Below are positions 1 through 11,318 of a stretch of DNA of 64,000 bases, piece after piece. The notes beneath the pieces were generated by a model that saw nothing but the letters and a program-made list of their open reading frames with translations, ran no database searches and was not told the origin of the DNA. The DNA is taken from the NCBI GenBank assembly GCA_963971535.1, contig OZ020589.1, positions 72,970,020 through 73,034,019 on the forward strand, read 5' to 3'. The translations under genes were made by a program, and so were the position numbers. The stretch comes from Notolepis coatsorum (lineage: Eukaryota > Chordata > Actinopteri > Aulopiformes > Paralepididae). The stretch's first letter is position 1. Every line of letters begins with the position of its first letter.

Positions 1-3000
1 GCACTCTCTAGGGTGAGGCAATCGTCTATGTCGGGGTCTGTGGAGACGAGTGTGTTCAATCCACAGAACATAGATTTCTTGTTTTCGGCCTCCTCTTTAC
101 TCGCTTCCCGTGGGGTGGGTGTAGGCCACTCTTCTTCCGGGAGCTTGAGGAACTCTGGCCCGTCACTGTATAGGTTGTGACGGGTGAGGTCATCCAGGGA
201 CATTCCCCGGGTGATGACGTCAGCTGGGTTGTGTTTTGTGTCCACATACCTCCAGCTTGCTACTTCTGTTAAATCTTGAATCTCTGTGACTCTGACTCCC
301 ACGAAGACCTTGTATCTGCACGAATCAGACCGGATCCATGTGAGTACTGTCGTGGAGTCTGACCACAAGATTGTTCTTTGCACCGGAATGGTGAGTTCAC
401 GTTGGATTAACGTGGCGAGTTGCGCTCCTGCTAGGGCTGCGCAGAGCTCTAGACGCGGGATAGATTGTTGCTTTCGTGGGGCTATTCTTGAGCGAGCCAG
501 GATGAAAGCAGTATGTATTTCTCCTCCCTCCTCTCGGGCACGCAAGTAGGCCACCGAACCGTAGGCTACTTCGGAGGCGTCGCTGAAGACGTGCAGGTCC
601 ATCTGGCACGTCTCCGGCCTCACTGTGGGTGGGAAGTAGCTGCGGCGTATGTTGACACCTGGGAGTGAGCTGAGTTCCGTCTCCCACTCTCTCCATGTGG
701 ATGCAAGGTGTTCGGGTATGGGGTCGTCCCAGCCCTGGTCCTTGTCCCATAACGCTCTTACAATCATCTTTGCCCTGGTGGTGTAAGGTAGAATACATCC
801 CAACGGGTCATATTGTCTGGCGAGTGTTCTGTATACACTCCGTCTGGTGGTCGGTAGTGCTGTCGACCTTCCCTGCTCCTTGGTCAGGGGTGTGTGTTTA
901 TAATGGAGCGAGTCTGTTTTGAAGCGCCAGACTAGTCCTAATGTCATTTCTTGGGCTTCTCCTGGGATGGTCGCCATCCAGGTCTCGCTGCTTGCTGCCT
1001 TGTCCTCGGGGGAGAGGCTGCGCAATACTTGCGGGTCGCTGCTGGCCCACTGCCTGAGATCAAAGCCGCCTTTGATCAGGGAGGCGCGGAGCTTGAGTAG
1101 AAGGGCCTCGGCTTCTTCTGGCGTCGAGACGCTTTGCAGACAGTTGTCCACGTAGAAACTATTTCCTACACTTTGTCGGACCTCTTCATCAGCTGCTGGG
1201 TCCTCTGCGACGTGTTTTTGCAGTGCAAACGTAGCACAGCATGGGCTGCATGTGGTTCCGAAAGGGAGGACTTCCCATTGATAGATGGCTGGTTGCTCAT
1301 CCCCGATCCTCTCTCTCCATAGGAACCGCAGCAGGGGCTTGTCCTCCTCCACTAGTCTCACCTGCAGGAACATCCCTTTGATGTTGCCGCTGATGGCCAC
1401 CTTGTCTTGGCGGAAACGTAGTAACACGCCTAGTAGAGAGGGGCCGAGTGTTGGGCCGGGCAAGAGCTCTTTATTCAGATTTTGTGATCCGATCTGGTAG
1501 CTGCAGTTGAACACAATACGATCCTTGCCGTTGTGGTGGACTTTGTGGTGCGGCACGTACCATGATTCGGTCGTCTGATCGGCCTCTTTAATGTCAATTT
1601 TCTTTATGTGTCCCGCTGTGATTAGCTTGTTAATCTCAGCGCGGTACACCGTCTCTTGAGCGGGGTCTCTGGCTAGGCGCCGCTCTGTGTTCAATAGATA
1701 CCGCTCCGTCGCTTCTTTTGGGGCGTGGAAGGTAGGCATACCCTCTCGCCTCAGGAGTGGAGTTGCGTATCTCATCACTCCGTTGACTTTGACTCTCTTT
1801 GTCCCCTGCTCGAGGAGGGCTATAGCGTAAATGTCTTCCTTGGAACGAATGTCTTTCTTTTCGTTCTTAAAGGGCATTGTCTCTAGTGTCCATAGCCTCT
1901 CGACATGCTGTAGGAGGGTGGTGTCTTCTTCTGTCACTCTGGAGTGGAGGCAGTTAGTGGCTGCTGTTCGGTTAAGAGACTTAGCGAGGGGGCCTTGTAA
2001 TGTCCATCCTAGGCGGGTCTCGACTGCTGCAGGACAGCCTCTGGGCCCTGTGTGGACCCGTTCAATCGGGACGATGAGGTCTGCATGGTCGGAGCCTATC
2101 AGCAGGGTCGGGGTGGCACCGTCTATGAGCGGTATAGGTAGTTGACGCAGGTGCACATATTTATCCATCAGCTTGGCGATGGGGTAGGTGTACTGCGACA
2201 GGCCTATTTCTTGGCTGGTGAAAGCATTAGTAATCCTATACCGTCTCTCTGGCTGCCCGCTTGCTGCGATAGTGAAGGAGACATTCTCGCCCTTTATCGT
2301 CTTTAGATCTCTTCTTATTGTCCGAATCGTCATCTGGTTTTCGCTCCCCCGCAGCCCCAGCTGGGCCGCAGCGGACGCGAGGAGAAGGGTCTTCTCTGAC
2401 CCGTCGTCAAGGACGGCGTAAGTGTCCATGACCTTATCTTGGTAACTCAGTGTTACGCGGACCACCTTTAAGAGCACCCGGGCGCCCCCGCTGCTGGCGG
2501 GGTCAATGTACATAACACTTGCCTTTGTGCTGCTTGAGGGTGCAGGCTTTCTTCTGTTACTGTCGTGTAGGACATCTAGGTGGGCTCCGTCACACCGACT
2601 ACACCTCTTCTTTAAGCGGCAATCGGCTGCCATGTGACTGCGCGCACATCGGTAACAGCGTCGGTTGGACTTTATCCATTGACTCACCTCGTCGGCGGTC
2701 ATCTTCTTGAATGTGTCACATTGTGACAACCAGTGTTCCTTTTCGCAGTACGGGCACACCATCTTCCACTTCTCTTTCATCGAGGGGGTACTGTGGTTCT
2801 TGCTGCTCGGTACTGATTCTGATTGGTGCATGACGGTCACCAATCTTCGGCCATCGTTTGCTCTCCTAGGTCCCTCTCTGGAGCTTGGGGTGCTCCGCAT
2901 GAACGTATCCAACCGTAGGCTGTTGACTTCTCTCGCCAGGAAGTCGGCTAGGTCTAGGAGGGATGGCTCGGGACCGTTAGGATCACGGTGGTCTCTTTGC

Positions 3001-3955
3001 CGCCTGAAGCGCTCTTGTCGGGCGGGCGGAAGCTTCTCTAAAATCCTCTCGACATTAGAGTTTGCGTACAGTTCGTGCATACCCTTTTCTCTTTGCGCCC
3101 CCAGCATCCCTACCAGGGATTGTACCTTGATAGACAGGTCATCTAGTGAGCGATTGTCTGTGGCTGGGGGTAGGCGGTCAATATGCCTTATCTCTTGTAT
3201 TACGTAGTCCCATATGCGTCCATATCTTTGGTCGAGTGCTGCTAGAGCCGCTGTGTATGGGGTAGTAGAGGTGGCATAGGCCAGCGCTATATTGTGCGCT
3301 CGGGGCACCTTGAGGTGCTTCAGTAGGATAGCATACTTGTACGGTTCATCAGCTACATCGGACATCATTGTCTCTAAGCACATTCGTAGCTCCGTGTACT
3401 GTGCTCTGTTCTCGTGGGTGAAGTCCGGAAACGTCGGTGTGCCAATGTATGATGCCATGGATGGCTGGCACATCGGTGAGCGTTGGAAGAGAGGCCTCCT
3501 AGGCGAGTCTCCTCTTACGCCTCTTGGTGGGCTGGTACCTGCTGGGTACCATGGCCCGCGTATCCAGGTGCTGTTCCTCGGGGCTGGTCGTGCGTCAAGC
3601 TCACCCGTGAATTGAGTCGGGGGTCTGTAGCGCAGAGCCGCGGGGGTAGAGCCTGGGCTGTACTGGACCTCCTGGTCCTGTGGAGTACTGTGCTGCTGTC
3701 GGGCTTGACTCTCCTCCTCTCCCTCTTCTTCTTCCTCTGGCAGGTCCTCTAGATCCTGTAGTCGTCTATTTAGCCTCTCCGCGGTGTAGACCGTTTCTTC
3801 CTTGTAGCTGGGTCTCGCGTGGACCGGTCGGGGAAGGAGTTCGGATGGGGGTATAGGCTCTCTCTGGTGGTCGGGCTCAGGGTCGCTTGATCGGGTAGGG
3901 GAGGGTGCCCTTGACCCTTGTCTTGACGAGGCCCTGGAACCCCGTGCGGAGGGAG
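1..3955 (-). CDS. BEL/Pao gag-pol polyprotein, copy A, partial
   Basis: This minus-strand frame stays open from the frameshift near 3955 to the left edge, about 1,300 codons, and has no stop inside the window. In order it encodes the C-terminal half of Gag (the DUF1759-like segment with ALDQRYGRIWDYVIQEI-type text), three zinc knuckles (about 2560-2760), the A17-type aspartic protease with DDGSEKTLL (about 2400), reverse transcriptase, and RNase H. It is cut where the integrase N-terminus would begin. It makes the particle and copies element RNA. The N-terminal part of Gag is in another frame (3877-4788), offset by about one base in a C-rich run at 3948-3963. That single indel is the only break I can see, so this copy is young. 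Whether it has an integrase cannot be judged here. Confidence 0.8.
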
Positions 3956-4764
3956 GGGGTGTTTGGCCTGGTGATCAGCTGCTCCATTATCTGCGCTTGT
4001 AATCGGTCGCGCTCGGCTTCGCGCTTGGTGAGAGCGAGGTCGCGCTCTGCTTCTCTTTGGGCACCGGCAGCGGCGCGCTGGGCTTCGGCGGCGGCGCGCT
4101 GGGCTTCGGCCCGGTCCCTTACCATATTCTCTTCCGTCTGAAGGCGTCTAATCTCTAGACGTATACGATCTTCGTCGCTCCGTTGCTGCGCCTGAAGGCG
4201 TTCTCTTTCCATGGAAGAATGTTCACGCTCACTAAGCGTCTGTGCTTGGAGTCGATCGCGCTCTGTTGAGGCTGCTAGGCTGGCGAGGAATGCCTGTGCC
4301 AGCATCTTGTCCGCTTCGCTGGGGGAAGACGCTGGTTGAGGTGATCCGCTCCTGGCAGTACTCGTTGGAGATCTGTTCTCCTGTGGCGAGTCCTGGAGAT
4401 CCATCTCCGGGGTGCTCTCCTCTTCTTGTAGCGGGTAGAGTTCCATCCCTGGAGGGCTGTCTTTATCCTGGAGCTCTCTGGGGACTACTTCTTCGGTCTT
4501 GGCGGGGGGTAAAGTCATGTCGGGTCCGTCCTGGTCCCTACCGTGAGCTTGGTCAGTTACGTTAGAACCCACTAGGGCCTCTATTGGCGGGGTAGCCTGG
4601 TCGATAGGGTCGGACATAATTTTACTATCTACTTTTTCCACGTTTACCGTCTGTAGAAAGCTAGGTAGTATATTGGCAACGTAATCCTCTAAGTACTGAG
4701 GTGTCTGCCGTCTACGCTGCGGGCGATCTACTTTAGGAGAACCGTTTTGTGGAGTGTTCATCAT
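3877..4764 (-). CDS. BEL/Pao Gag N-terminal region, copy A (frameshifted at its end)
   Basis: This is the N-terminal third of Gag. I prefer the paired Met start at about 4764 (MMNTP), because the array copies begin at the equivalent point; the frame stays open 8 codons further upstream. It opens with a basic stretch (RPQRRRQ) and a PQYLEDYV motif shared by all copies. An acidic linker follows, then a charged coiled coil rich in ERDRLQA, EREHS and AQRAAAEAQ repeats. The last 25 or so residues are out of frame after the C-run near 3955, and translation ends at 3877. The same segment continues in frame in copy D, so this is a one-base decay and not a real gene end. Confidence 0.8.
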   Translation of the reverse strand: MMNTPQNGSPKVDRPQRRRQTPQYLEDYVANILPSFLQTVNVEKVDSKIMSDPIDQATPPIEALVGSNVTDQAHGRDQDGPDMTLPPAKTEEVVPRELQDKDSPPGMELYPLQEEESTPEMDLQDSPQENRSPTSTARSGSPQPASSPSEADKMLAQAFLASLAASTERDRLQAQTLSEREHSSMERERLQAQQRSDEDRIRLEIRRLQTEENMVRDRAEAQRAAAEAQRAAAGAQREAERDLALTKREAERDRLQAQIMEQLITRPNTPSLRTGFQGLVKTRVKGTLPYPIKRP

Positions 4765-4813
4765 AGGCCATGTCAATATTAATACCACTATATTAATATT
4801 ACACTAGTTACCC

Positions 4814-4830
4814 TCCGGCTCGAAGGACCA
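4814..4830 (-). other. Primer binding site (tRNA-Tyr), copy A
   Basis: The plus strand here is TCCGGCTCGAAGGACCA, identical to the 3' end of animal tRNA-Tyr. The element's sense strand is therefore complementary to that tRNA, two bases from the end of the 5' LTR, as a minus-strand primer site should be. Confidence 0.85.
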
Positions 4831-4832
4831 AT

Positions 4833-6167
4833 TGTAACTGAGGGGTACAATTCCCTGACTGTATTGATAAGTATGGCATCATTAAACCACTACCGCTTTA
4901 TGTACTTTAATTACTGGCCATACAGTACATGATATATAAATATGATGAACACTTCCCACAATGAATCGGTTCCACACAAAGGTGTAATCAAGTATTTATT
5001 GCAGCAAAAGGTACATAATATACTTCTCTATTTTACCTTGGATGCGCTTATAAGGCAAAGGAATGTGCGTAGGCAAATCAATAATGAATGTCCATTCTCT
5101 GGTTACGCAGGAGGTAATTATACAACCTGAATCTTAGGGAATTATATCTATGGTACACTAGTAATATATAGCGGGAGATACTGGAAGGGTCCCCCCGGTT
5201 GTAAGCCAGCAGGGGTAGAGGATCTGTCGGTAGTAGAGAGTCTGGTCAACGATGACTAAGGAGACTCCAAGTACAGGAGACGGTGCAATAGTCTCTTGAT
5301 CCACAGACGAATACAGCTGTTCTCCGTAGACTGTAGCTCCACAGTGAAGAAAGCTAGCCGGCCTCAGGCTCTCTGAGGCGGCGACTCGACTTGGCTCCTC
5401 ACAGGGTAAATCCCACACGTGTAGGCGTCGGCGATTCTCCGCTCCATAAATCACAGGACCAAAACAAATATAATCCAGCCGCAAAGGGCTATGTAGTCGT
5501 CGGGTAGATTAATCCAGTGTACATGTCCACACGGTTCTCGTCTAGGTCTCCTCGGGTGAAAGCGCCATGAAAGCAGCCCAGCCTGGATAAACACTCTAGC
5601 TGGTACGAGGAAGCGTTGGTGATGCTGGTCACTGTAGAACTTTAGCCGCACGATACACTATACACAAATAGACTATTACTGACTTAATAGAAATATGTCG
5701 CACTCGACGGTATAGCGCCAAACTCTGACAATTCAGTTATTAATTCGCACGTGGTCTCAATGCTCTATTTTGGGGCCAAACAGGCCATACTTCACCGCAC
5801 GGAGTATCGTGGGTGAGGCTTCAACTTATTGGGTAACTCTACTTCTGTATTCACCTGCGCCATATTTATATGCATGGCGAACAATCTAGTGCCAACCTCA
5901 TTTCTGTCTCGTATCCCTGGGCAAGGCCGGGCATGTACAGACATGTCTTGACGGTGGCCTTGAACCTGACTCTGGAGGCATGGCTCTGGCGCCTGTGGAC
6001 CGCTGTCCAATAGGAGAACGAAACATCATGGTCCGTACTAGGCTAAAGGGATATTCCGTGTATATGTACAAGGAATATACAAGGGATATCAAACGATATA
6101 CAAATACTATGCAATATATATCAATCAATAAATATATATATTCGGTTTAATCTGATCCTTTGTAACA
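4833..6167 (-). repeat. 5' LTR of BEL copy A
   Basis: In element sense it runs TGTTAC...TTACA (1,335 bp). It shares the TAACTGAGGGGTACAA end, an AT-rich segment and the GGTTTAATCTG motif with the other BEL LTRs here, but is otherwise diverged, so it belongs to a separate subfamily. A sense ORF of 108 codons (5158-5484) lies in its U5-side part and is not recognised. Confidence 0.85.
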
Positions 6168-7675
6168 GTACGGATTGTCATTGTTTCTTTGGCACCCCGC
6201 AGGCCCAACTGGGCTGCGGTGGAAGCGAGGAGGAGAGTCTTTTCAGACCCATCATCTAGGACGGCGTAAGTGTCCATGACCTTGTCCTCGTAGCTTAGGA
6301 GCACTCTGACCACTTTGATGAGCACTCGGGGGGTCCCGCTATGCTTGGGGTCTATGTGGAGCACTCCTGTTGGTCGGTTGCCTTGTTTGGCTAATCTTCG
6401 CTGGTGGGCCCCGCACAGTGATGCGCGGTGAGCGGCGCCCGCCTGGTCCGCCTCACGCCACTGATCAATTTGGATGGGGTTCAGTGTCTTGTATTCGTCG
6501 CACTGTGCCAGCCAGTGTCCGCCGTCGCAGTAAGTACAGACGATCTCCCATTCCTCTCTGGCGGGGGAGTTGTAACCTGGCGGTGGTGGCGCCGACTCGG
6601 GGTAGTACGGGTGGCACTGTGGGTCCCCGTGTCTGCTGCGACAGTCGGGACACCAGGGGGTGGTTTCAGGACTGGTCTGTGGTGACACCGCCTCGGCCTG
6701 GTACATCACCGTGACGGGCCTACTTTGTTGTCCTGGCGGACACTTGTTGCTGTCGTGCAGGACCTCCAGGTGGGCGGCGTCGCACTTGCTGCATCTTTTC
6801 TTTAGGCGGCACTCAGCTGCCATATGGCTGCGCGCGCAGCGGAAGCAGCGGCGGTTCGCTTTGATCCACTGACTCACCTCGTCAGCGGTCAGCCTCTTGA
6901 AGGTGTCACATTGAGACAGCCAATGTTCATTTTCACAGTACTGACAGACAGCCTTCCACTTCTCCTTGACGTGGATGTTGTGGCTCGTCTGCCGTGGCTC
7001 AGCCTCGGCTTGGTGCATAACTGTCACGGACCGGCGGTTGTCATTGAACCTCCGCGGTCCATCTCTAGGGCTAGAGTCACTCCACACGAATGTGTCCAGT
7101 CTTAGACTGCTGACCTCCCTGGCGAGGAAATCAGCCAGGTCTAGGAGGGATGGTTCTGGGCCGTTGGGGTCACGGTGGTCTTTCTGCCGGCGAAAACACT
7201 CTTGACGGGCTGGAGGGAGCTTCTCCAGTATTCGCTCCACGTTAGAATTTGCATACAGTTCATGTCTCCCCTTCTCCTTTTGGGACCCCAGCATCCCCAC
7301 GAGGGATTGTACCTTGATAGAGAGGTCATCCAGTGCTCTATTGTCTTTGGCTGGGGGGAGGCGGTCGATCTCTCGTATTTCTTGGATCACGTAATCCCAT
7401 ATGCGTCCATAGCGCGCGTCGAGGGCCACCAGAGCTGCGGAGTATGGGGTGCTTGAGTTGGAATGTGCCAGCGCTATGTTATGCGCTCTGGGCACCTTGA
7501 GATGCTTGAGGAGGATGGCATATTTGTACGACTCGTCGTGGACATCGGACATCATAGTCTCCAAACACATGCGTAATTCCGTGTACTGTGCTCTGTCCTC
7601 GCGCGTAAAGTCTGGGAACGTCGGTGCGCCAAGGTAATATGCCATGGATGGCTGGGACACCGATGAGCGTAGGGG

Positions 7676-7676
<1 letters not shown>
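6168..7676 (-). pseudogene. BEL Gag C-terminal half and start of protease, array unit 1
   Basis: Within the open frame 6125-7762, the element-derived part runs from the LINE insertion (7677) to the copy A insertion (6168). It encodes the DUF1759-like Gag segment (starting SVSQPSMAYYLGAPTFPDFTR) and zinc-knuckle motifs of the C-X2-C-X4-H-X4-C type such as CQYCENEHWLSQC and CFRCARSHMAAEC. An extra cysteine-rich pair follows (CPDCRSRHGDPQC and CTYCDGGHWLAQC), then the protease start with DDGSEKTLL. The last residues are read from the copy A LTR and the first from a LINE tail, so both ends of the ORF are artificial. Compared with copies A and D, this subfamily has an inserted proline-rich stretch with additional zinc knuckles. 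Confidence 0.8.
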
Positions 7677-7706
<30 letters not shown>

Positions 7707-8480
7707 AAGTTTATTAACAGATTGCAGAATGGGTACAGTACAGTACAGCTCAATACATACAATTGTTAAGAGGATGCAGACCTGAGAAAGACTTTCGTCT
7801 TGTTTCCATCAGGGTCCCCCATTTTCAATTCATCATATGACACACATGACATACAGATAGACAGTACTGCTACATCTATACATTTATGACATACCAGATT
7901 TTCAAATACAGTACTGTTTGTGATACTAAAAAAATCCAGAAGAAGAGTATATACATTTGACATAGAAACTGTGCATTGGGGGAGGTTGGGTAGGTGGGGT
8001 GGGGCTGTACATTGGAGGTGGGGGGGGGGGGGGGGGTTGGGTAGGGGGGGGGGACACTGTACATTGGAATACTGACATACATTTGACATGGAAACTGTAC
8101 ATTGGAGGAGGTTGGGTAGGTGTTGGGTTGGGTGGGGCTGTACATTGGAATACTGACAAAGCCATGCTTGGTCTTTATTGTACAACTGGGTTAGGACATT
8201 TGTAGGGGCCAGTTTTGAATTGCAGTCTCCCGTAGGTGTTCTTTGAGAGTGTTTTTGAAGGTGGGTAGTGATTTACATTCCTTTACAGCTTTGGGTAGGG
8301 CGTTCCACATTGTTGTGGCATAATTGCGAAACGTGTTTAGTCCCTTGTTTGTGCCGAATCTGGGTTTTACATGATTTGTGGAGCTCCCTCTGGTGTTGTG
8401 ATCGTGGTATTCACTGACCTTTGGGAAGTATTTTGACATGTACATGGGTACCTTGGTCGTGTAGTGTATCTTGTAGACCA
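7677..8480 (-). mobile_element. 5'-truncated LINE inserted in BEL unit 1
   Basis: It interrupts gag between the codons for RRPLP and LRSSV, which are contiguous in unit 3. In its own sense it starts with the end of an ORF (8191-about 8478) carrying the text typical of LINE C-termini (HNTRGSS, WNALPKAVKECKSLPTFKNTLKEHL). A roughly 500-bp 3' UTR with poly-G and a repeated TACATTGGAGG unit follows, and it ends in a TCAA repeat at 7677-7704. The flanking duplication is only 3-4 bp of G. The last 200 bp recur elsewhere in this window. Confidence 0.75.
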
Positions 8481-9625
8481 GGGAGAGGCCTCCTGGGCGA
8501 GTCTCCCCGTACGTGGGGTCGTGGGTTAGTGCTGGGTGGGTACCAGAGGCCGGGCCCCCAGGTGCTGCTCCTCGGTGCTGACTGTGTATTAAACTCAACC
8601 TTGGTTTGGGTCGGGGGTTCGTAACGCAGTGGCTCGGGGCTGGGGTCGGGGCTGTACTGGGCCTCCTGGTCCAAGATGGGTTTGTGCTGGTGGGCTTGAT
8701 ATCCCTCCTCTTCCTCCGCTAGGTCCTGGAGTCTTCTAGTTAGTTTCTCGGCGACGTAGGCGGGATCTTCCCGTTGGCTGGGTCCCGTATAGACTGGTTG
8801 CGGAGGGGGCTCGGCGACGTAGGCAGGTTCTTCCTGCTGGCTGGGTCCCGTGTAGACTGGTTGCGGAGGGGGCTCGGCGACGTAGGCAGGTTCTTCCTGC
8901 TGGCTGGGTCCCGTGTAGATTTGTCGGGGAGGGGAAGGTGCCCTCGACCCGTGTCGTGATGATCTCCGGGAGCTCCGGGTGGAGGAGTGAGGGGTCACCC
9001 TCTGGAGTAATTGCTCCACCATCTGCGCCTGCAGCCGGTCTCTTTCCATCTCGCGCTGTGCATTGGCGGTGTCGCGCTGTGCATCGCGTTGTGCGTGGGC
9101 GGCGTCGCGCTGAATGTTTTCTTCAGCCTGGAGGCGCCTCTCTTCCAGTCTGATGGTCTCGCGCTCGTTCTGTTGTTGTGCTTGGAGACGTTCTCTTTGT
9201 AGTGCAGAATGTTCGCGCTCACTCTGTTGTTGCGCTTGGCGGCGCTCTCGTTCCGCTGCAGAGTGTTCGCGCTCACTAAGTGCTTGTGCTTGAAGACAGT
9301 CGCGCTCACCCTGGATACGGTCTCTTTCGGTTGAAGCTGTCAGCGTGGCGATCAAGGCTTGCGTCAGTCTCTGGTCAGCCTCGCTGGGGGATGACACTGG
9401 TGGAGGTGATCGGGCGCTGACAGGGCTTGGGGGAGACCTGTCCTCCTGGCGCGCTCCGAGGTCTATCTCTTGAGCGCGGTACTCTTCTCGTGGTTGCGCG
9501 CCGAGGGCTGTCTCGGGTACGCGCTCTTGGGTTGGTTCTGCACCGGGGTCTATCCCTGGAGCGCTTTCTTTATCCTGGAGCGCTCCGGGGTCTATCCCAG
9601 TGACGCTGTCTGGAGGTATAGTCAC
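8479..9625 (-). pseudogene. BEL Gag central coiled-coil region, array unit 1
   Basis: This is the open frame 8411-9625, of which the segment below 8479 is LINE. It begins at a GTG codon used only because the frame opens there; the true start is upstream (9877). It holds an acidic linker, a long charged coiled coil (repeats of ERDRLQAQ, EREHSA, QRDA), and then three tandem copies of a 21-residue unit containing VYTGPSQQEEPAYVAE (about 8740-8930). The sequence continues past the LINE into 6168-7676. Function is structural: particle assembly around element RNA. Confidence 0.75.
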
Positions 9626-9879
9626 GTCATGTCCCGCTTGGTCCCCCCGTGAGCTAAGTCAGTTTCGTTTGAACTTTCTGGGGTCTCTACTGGCAGGGCC
9701 GCCAAGTCGATAGGAGTGGGCATGCTTAAACTATCCGTTTTATCCGTATTTAACGTCCGTTTAGATAAGCTAGGGGGTAAAACGAAAGCTAAGTCCTCCA
9801 GATATGGAGGTAGCTGACGTTTGCGCTGCGGGCGTTCTAGCTTAGGGGAGCCGCTTGGAGAGTGTTCACCGCTGGCCAT
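9622..9879 (-). pseudogene. BEL Gag N-terminus, array unit 1
   Basis: It starts MASGEHSPSGSPKLERPQRKRQ, aligning with the N-terminus of the copy A and D Gag (RPQRxRxLPxYLE). The frame is lost in a G-run at about 9643-9648: six G here, five in unit 3, where the reading in copy D implies seven. It stops soon after. Confidence 0.75.
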
Positions 9880-9918
9880 GTCAATATTAATATTATATTA
9901 AATATTACACTGATACCC

Positions 9919-9935
9919 TCCGGCTCGAAGGACCA
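9919..9935 (-). other. Primer binding site (tRNA-Tyr), array unit 1
   Basis: TCCGGCTCGAAGGACCA on the plus strand, two bases from the LTR that starts at 9938. Same site as in copies A and D. Confidence 0.85.
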
Positions 9936-9937
9936 AT

Positions 9938-11224
9938 TGTAACTGAGGGGTTACAATACCCTGACTGTATTAAAGATTGTGATAGATTAAACCACTGCTA
10001 GTTATGTACTTTAATTACTGGCCAGACAGTACATCAAATATAGATGGTGAACACCCACAAGAACACGGCATTGACAAAGAAATAGTATTTGAGGGTATTT
10101 TATTATTATTATGCAACATTAGGTTACAGAATGAGAATTAGGGTCGCGCTTGTATGGCGAAGAATATGCGTAAAGTCAGTCAATAGCATGAGTCACTAAG
10201 AATAGCAGGAATCCTACGATGGGTCTAGGTTGACACCACCTGTCGTATAGTAGCAACTATATAAGGCAACGCTGGTACCGCCTGGAGACAATGGGTTCCC
10301 TCCGGGGGTGTAAGGCCTGGAGGGTAGAGGAATGTTCGGGTACTCAGTCTGATTCAATGAGGAACAAAGAGACTCCAGGTACAGGAGTCGGTCCTTGTAA
10401 CTCCCTTGATCAGCAGCAAAGCAATAATTGTAATCCAAATGCTCGATAGCATTGATGACAGCTAGCCAGCCTCCGTCCACGAGGCCAGCCCGAGTTGTAA
10501 TCCTCACGAGGTTGAATCCCAAACGATAGTGGAAATCAACGATGCTCTTCTCCGGGTAACACGTTCCAAATCAATATAATCCAACCAGTAATGGTTCTGC
10601 AATCGCCGACGCCGATTCTCCTGTGTACATGTCCAATGGTTCTCCGCCTAGGACTCCTCGGGTGTGGGCGACGTATTTAGGCCACACACCCTGGCTAAGT
10701 ACACTAGCTAAAGACACGACGAACCGCTGGGTAATGCTACACACGAACGAACTGTGGACGCACGATATACAATAAATGAACGACTATTTACTTCACATTA
10801 GATTAGGTCGAACTCGACGTTACTGCATTAAACTCGGACACTTTACTATTCTATTCGCACGTGGTTCTCAACGCTCTGTTAGACGCACGGTTGCTCACTT
10901 CACTGCACGTTGACTCGGGATGAACAACAACTCTGCGCACCTGCGCCGTATATATACTTACGTGAATATCTAGTCCCAAACCGCAGTCTTTGTCTGGTAT
11001 CAATACGCTGTCTCCGGGCATGTCCTGACATGCCTGAACTTGTCTTTGAACCTGCCGTTGGGAGCCTGCGCGCTGGCGCCTAGGGGCGCTGTCCAATAGG
11101 GAGAGCGAATATTACTCTGGTTTGAACGCAGGTAAAGGGATATTCCGTGTATATATATAAATAATATACAGAGTATATCAAACAATAAAGGTAGATTCTC
11201 AGTTTAATCTGGCCCTTCACAACA
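9938..11224 (-). repeat. BEL LTR between array units 1 and 2
   Basis: 1,287 bp, TGTTGTGAAGGGCC...TTACA in element sense. It is followed on one side by a PBS and on the other directly by the polypurine tract and 3' end of unit 2, so one LTR serves two interiors. It holds a sense ORF of 102 codons (10214-10522) of unknown meaning. Confidence 0.85.
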
Positions 11225-11318
11225 GCCGCCTCCTAATTAGTCCGCACCTAATTAGTTAAAGGAGACAGATTAATAGTCCAGTCAACTGCTCAATGTCTGT
11301 TGTGGGGGGTAGGGCAAT
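11225..11318 (-). other. BEL 3' untranslated end and polypurine tract, unit 2
   Basis: In element sense, the stop of the integrase ORF is followed by about 95 bp. These end in the purine-rich AGGAGGCGGC that abuts the LTR TG, the expected plus-strand primer position. Copy D has the equivalent CAGGGGGTGGC. Confidence 0.6.

Larger units (their letters stand above)
1..6167 (-). mobile_element. BEL/Pao LTR retrotransposon, copy A (3' part outside window)
   Basis: Reading right to left, this shows a 5' LTR (4833-6167), a tRNA-Tyr primer binding site, gag and pol. The rest of pol and the 3' LTR lie beyond the left edge. It aligns over its length with copy D at 50876-57040. Its right LTR ends in ACA at 6167 and is followed at once by protease-coding sequence of another BEL unit (same text as around 13730), so copy A is inserted into that unit. 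The 5-bp target duplication should be GTACG, but the left partner is outside the window. Confidence 0.9.

Noticed and set aside
286-3752. Many plus-strand frames of 60-166 codons
   Set aside because: They lie antisense to the open BEL gag-pol frame and mirror its codon use; none has a recognisable motif.
4814-4830. tRNA-Tyr gene
   Set aside because: Only the 17-base 3' end is present, next to an LTR; it is a primer binding site.
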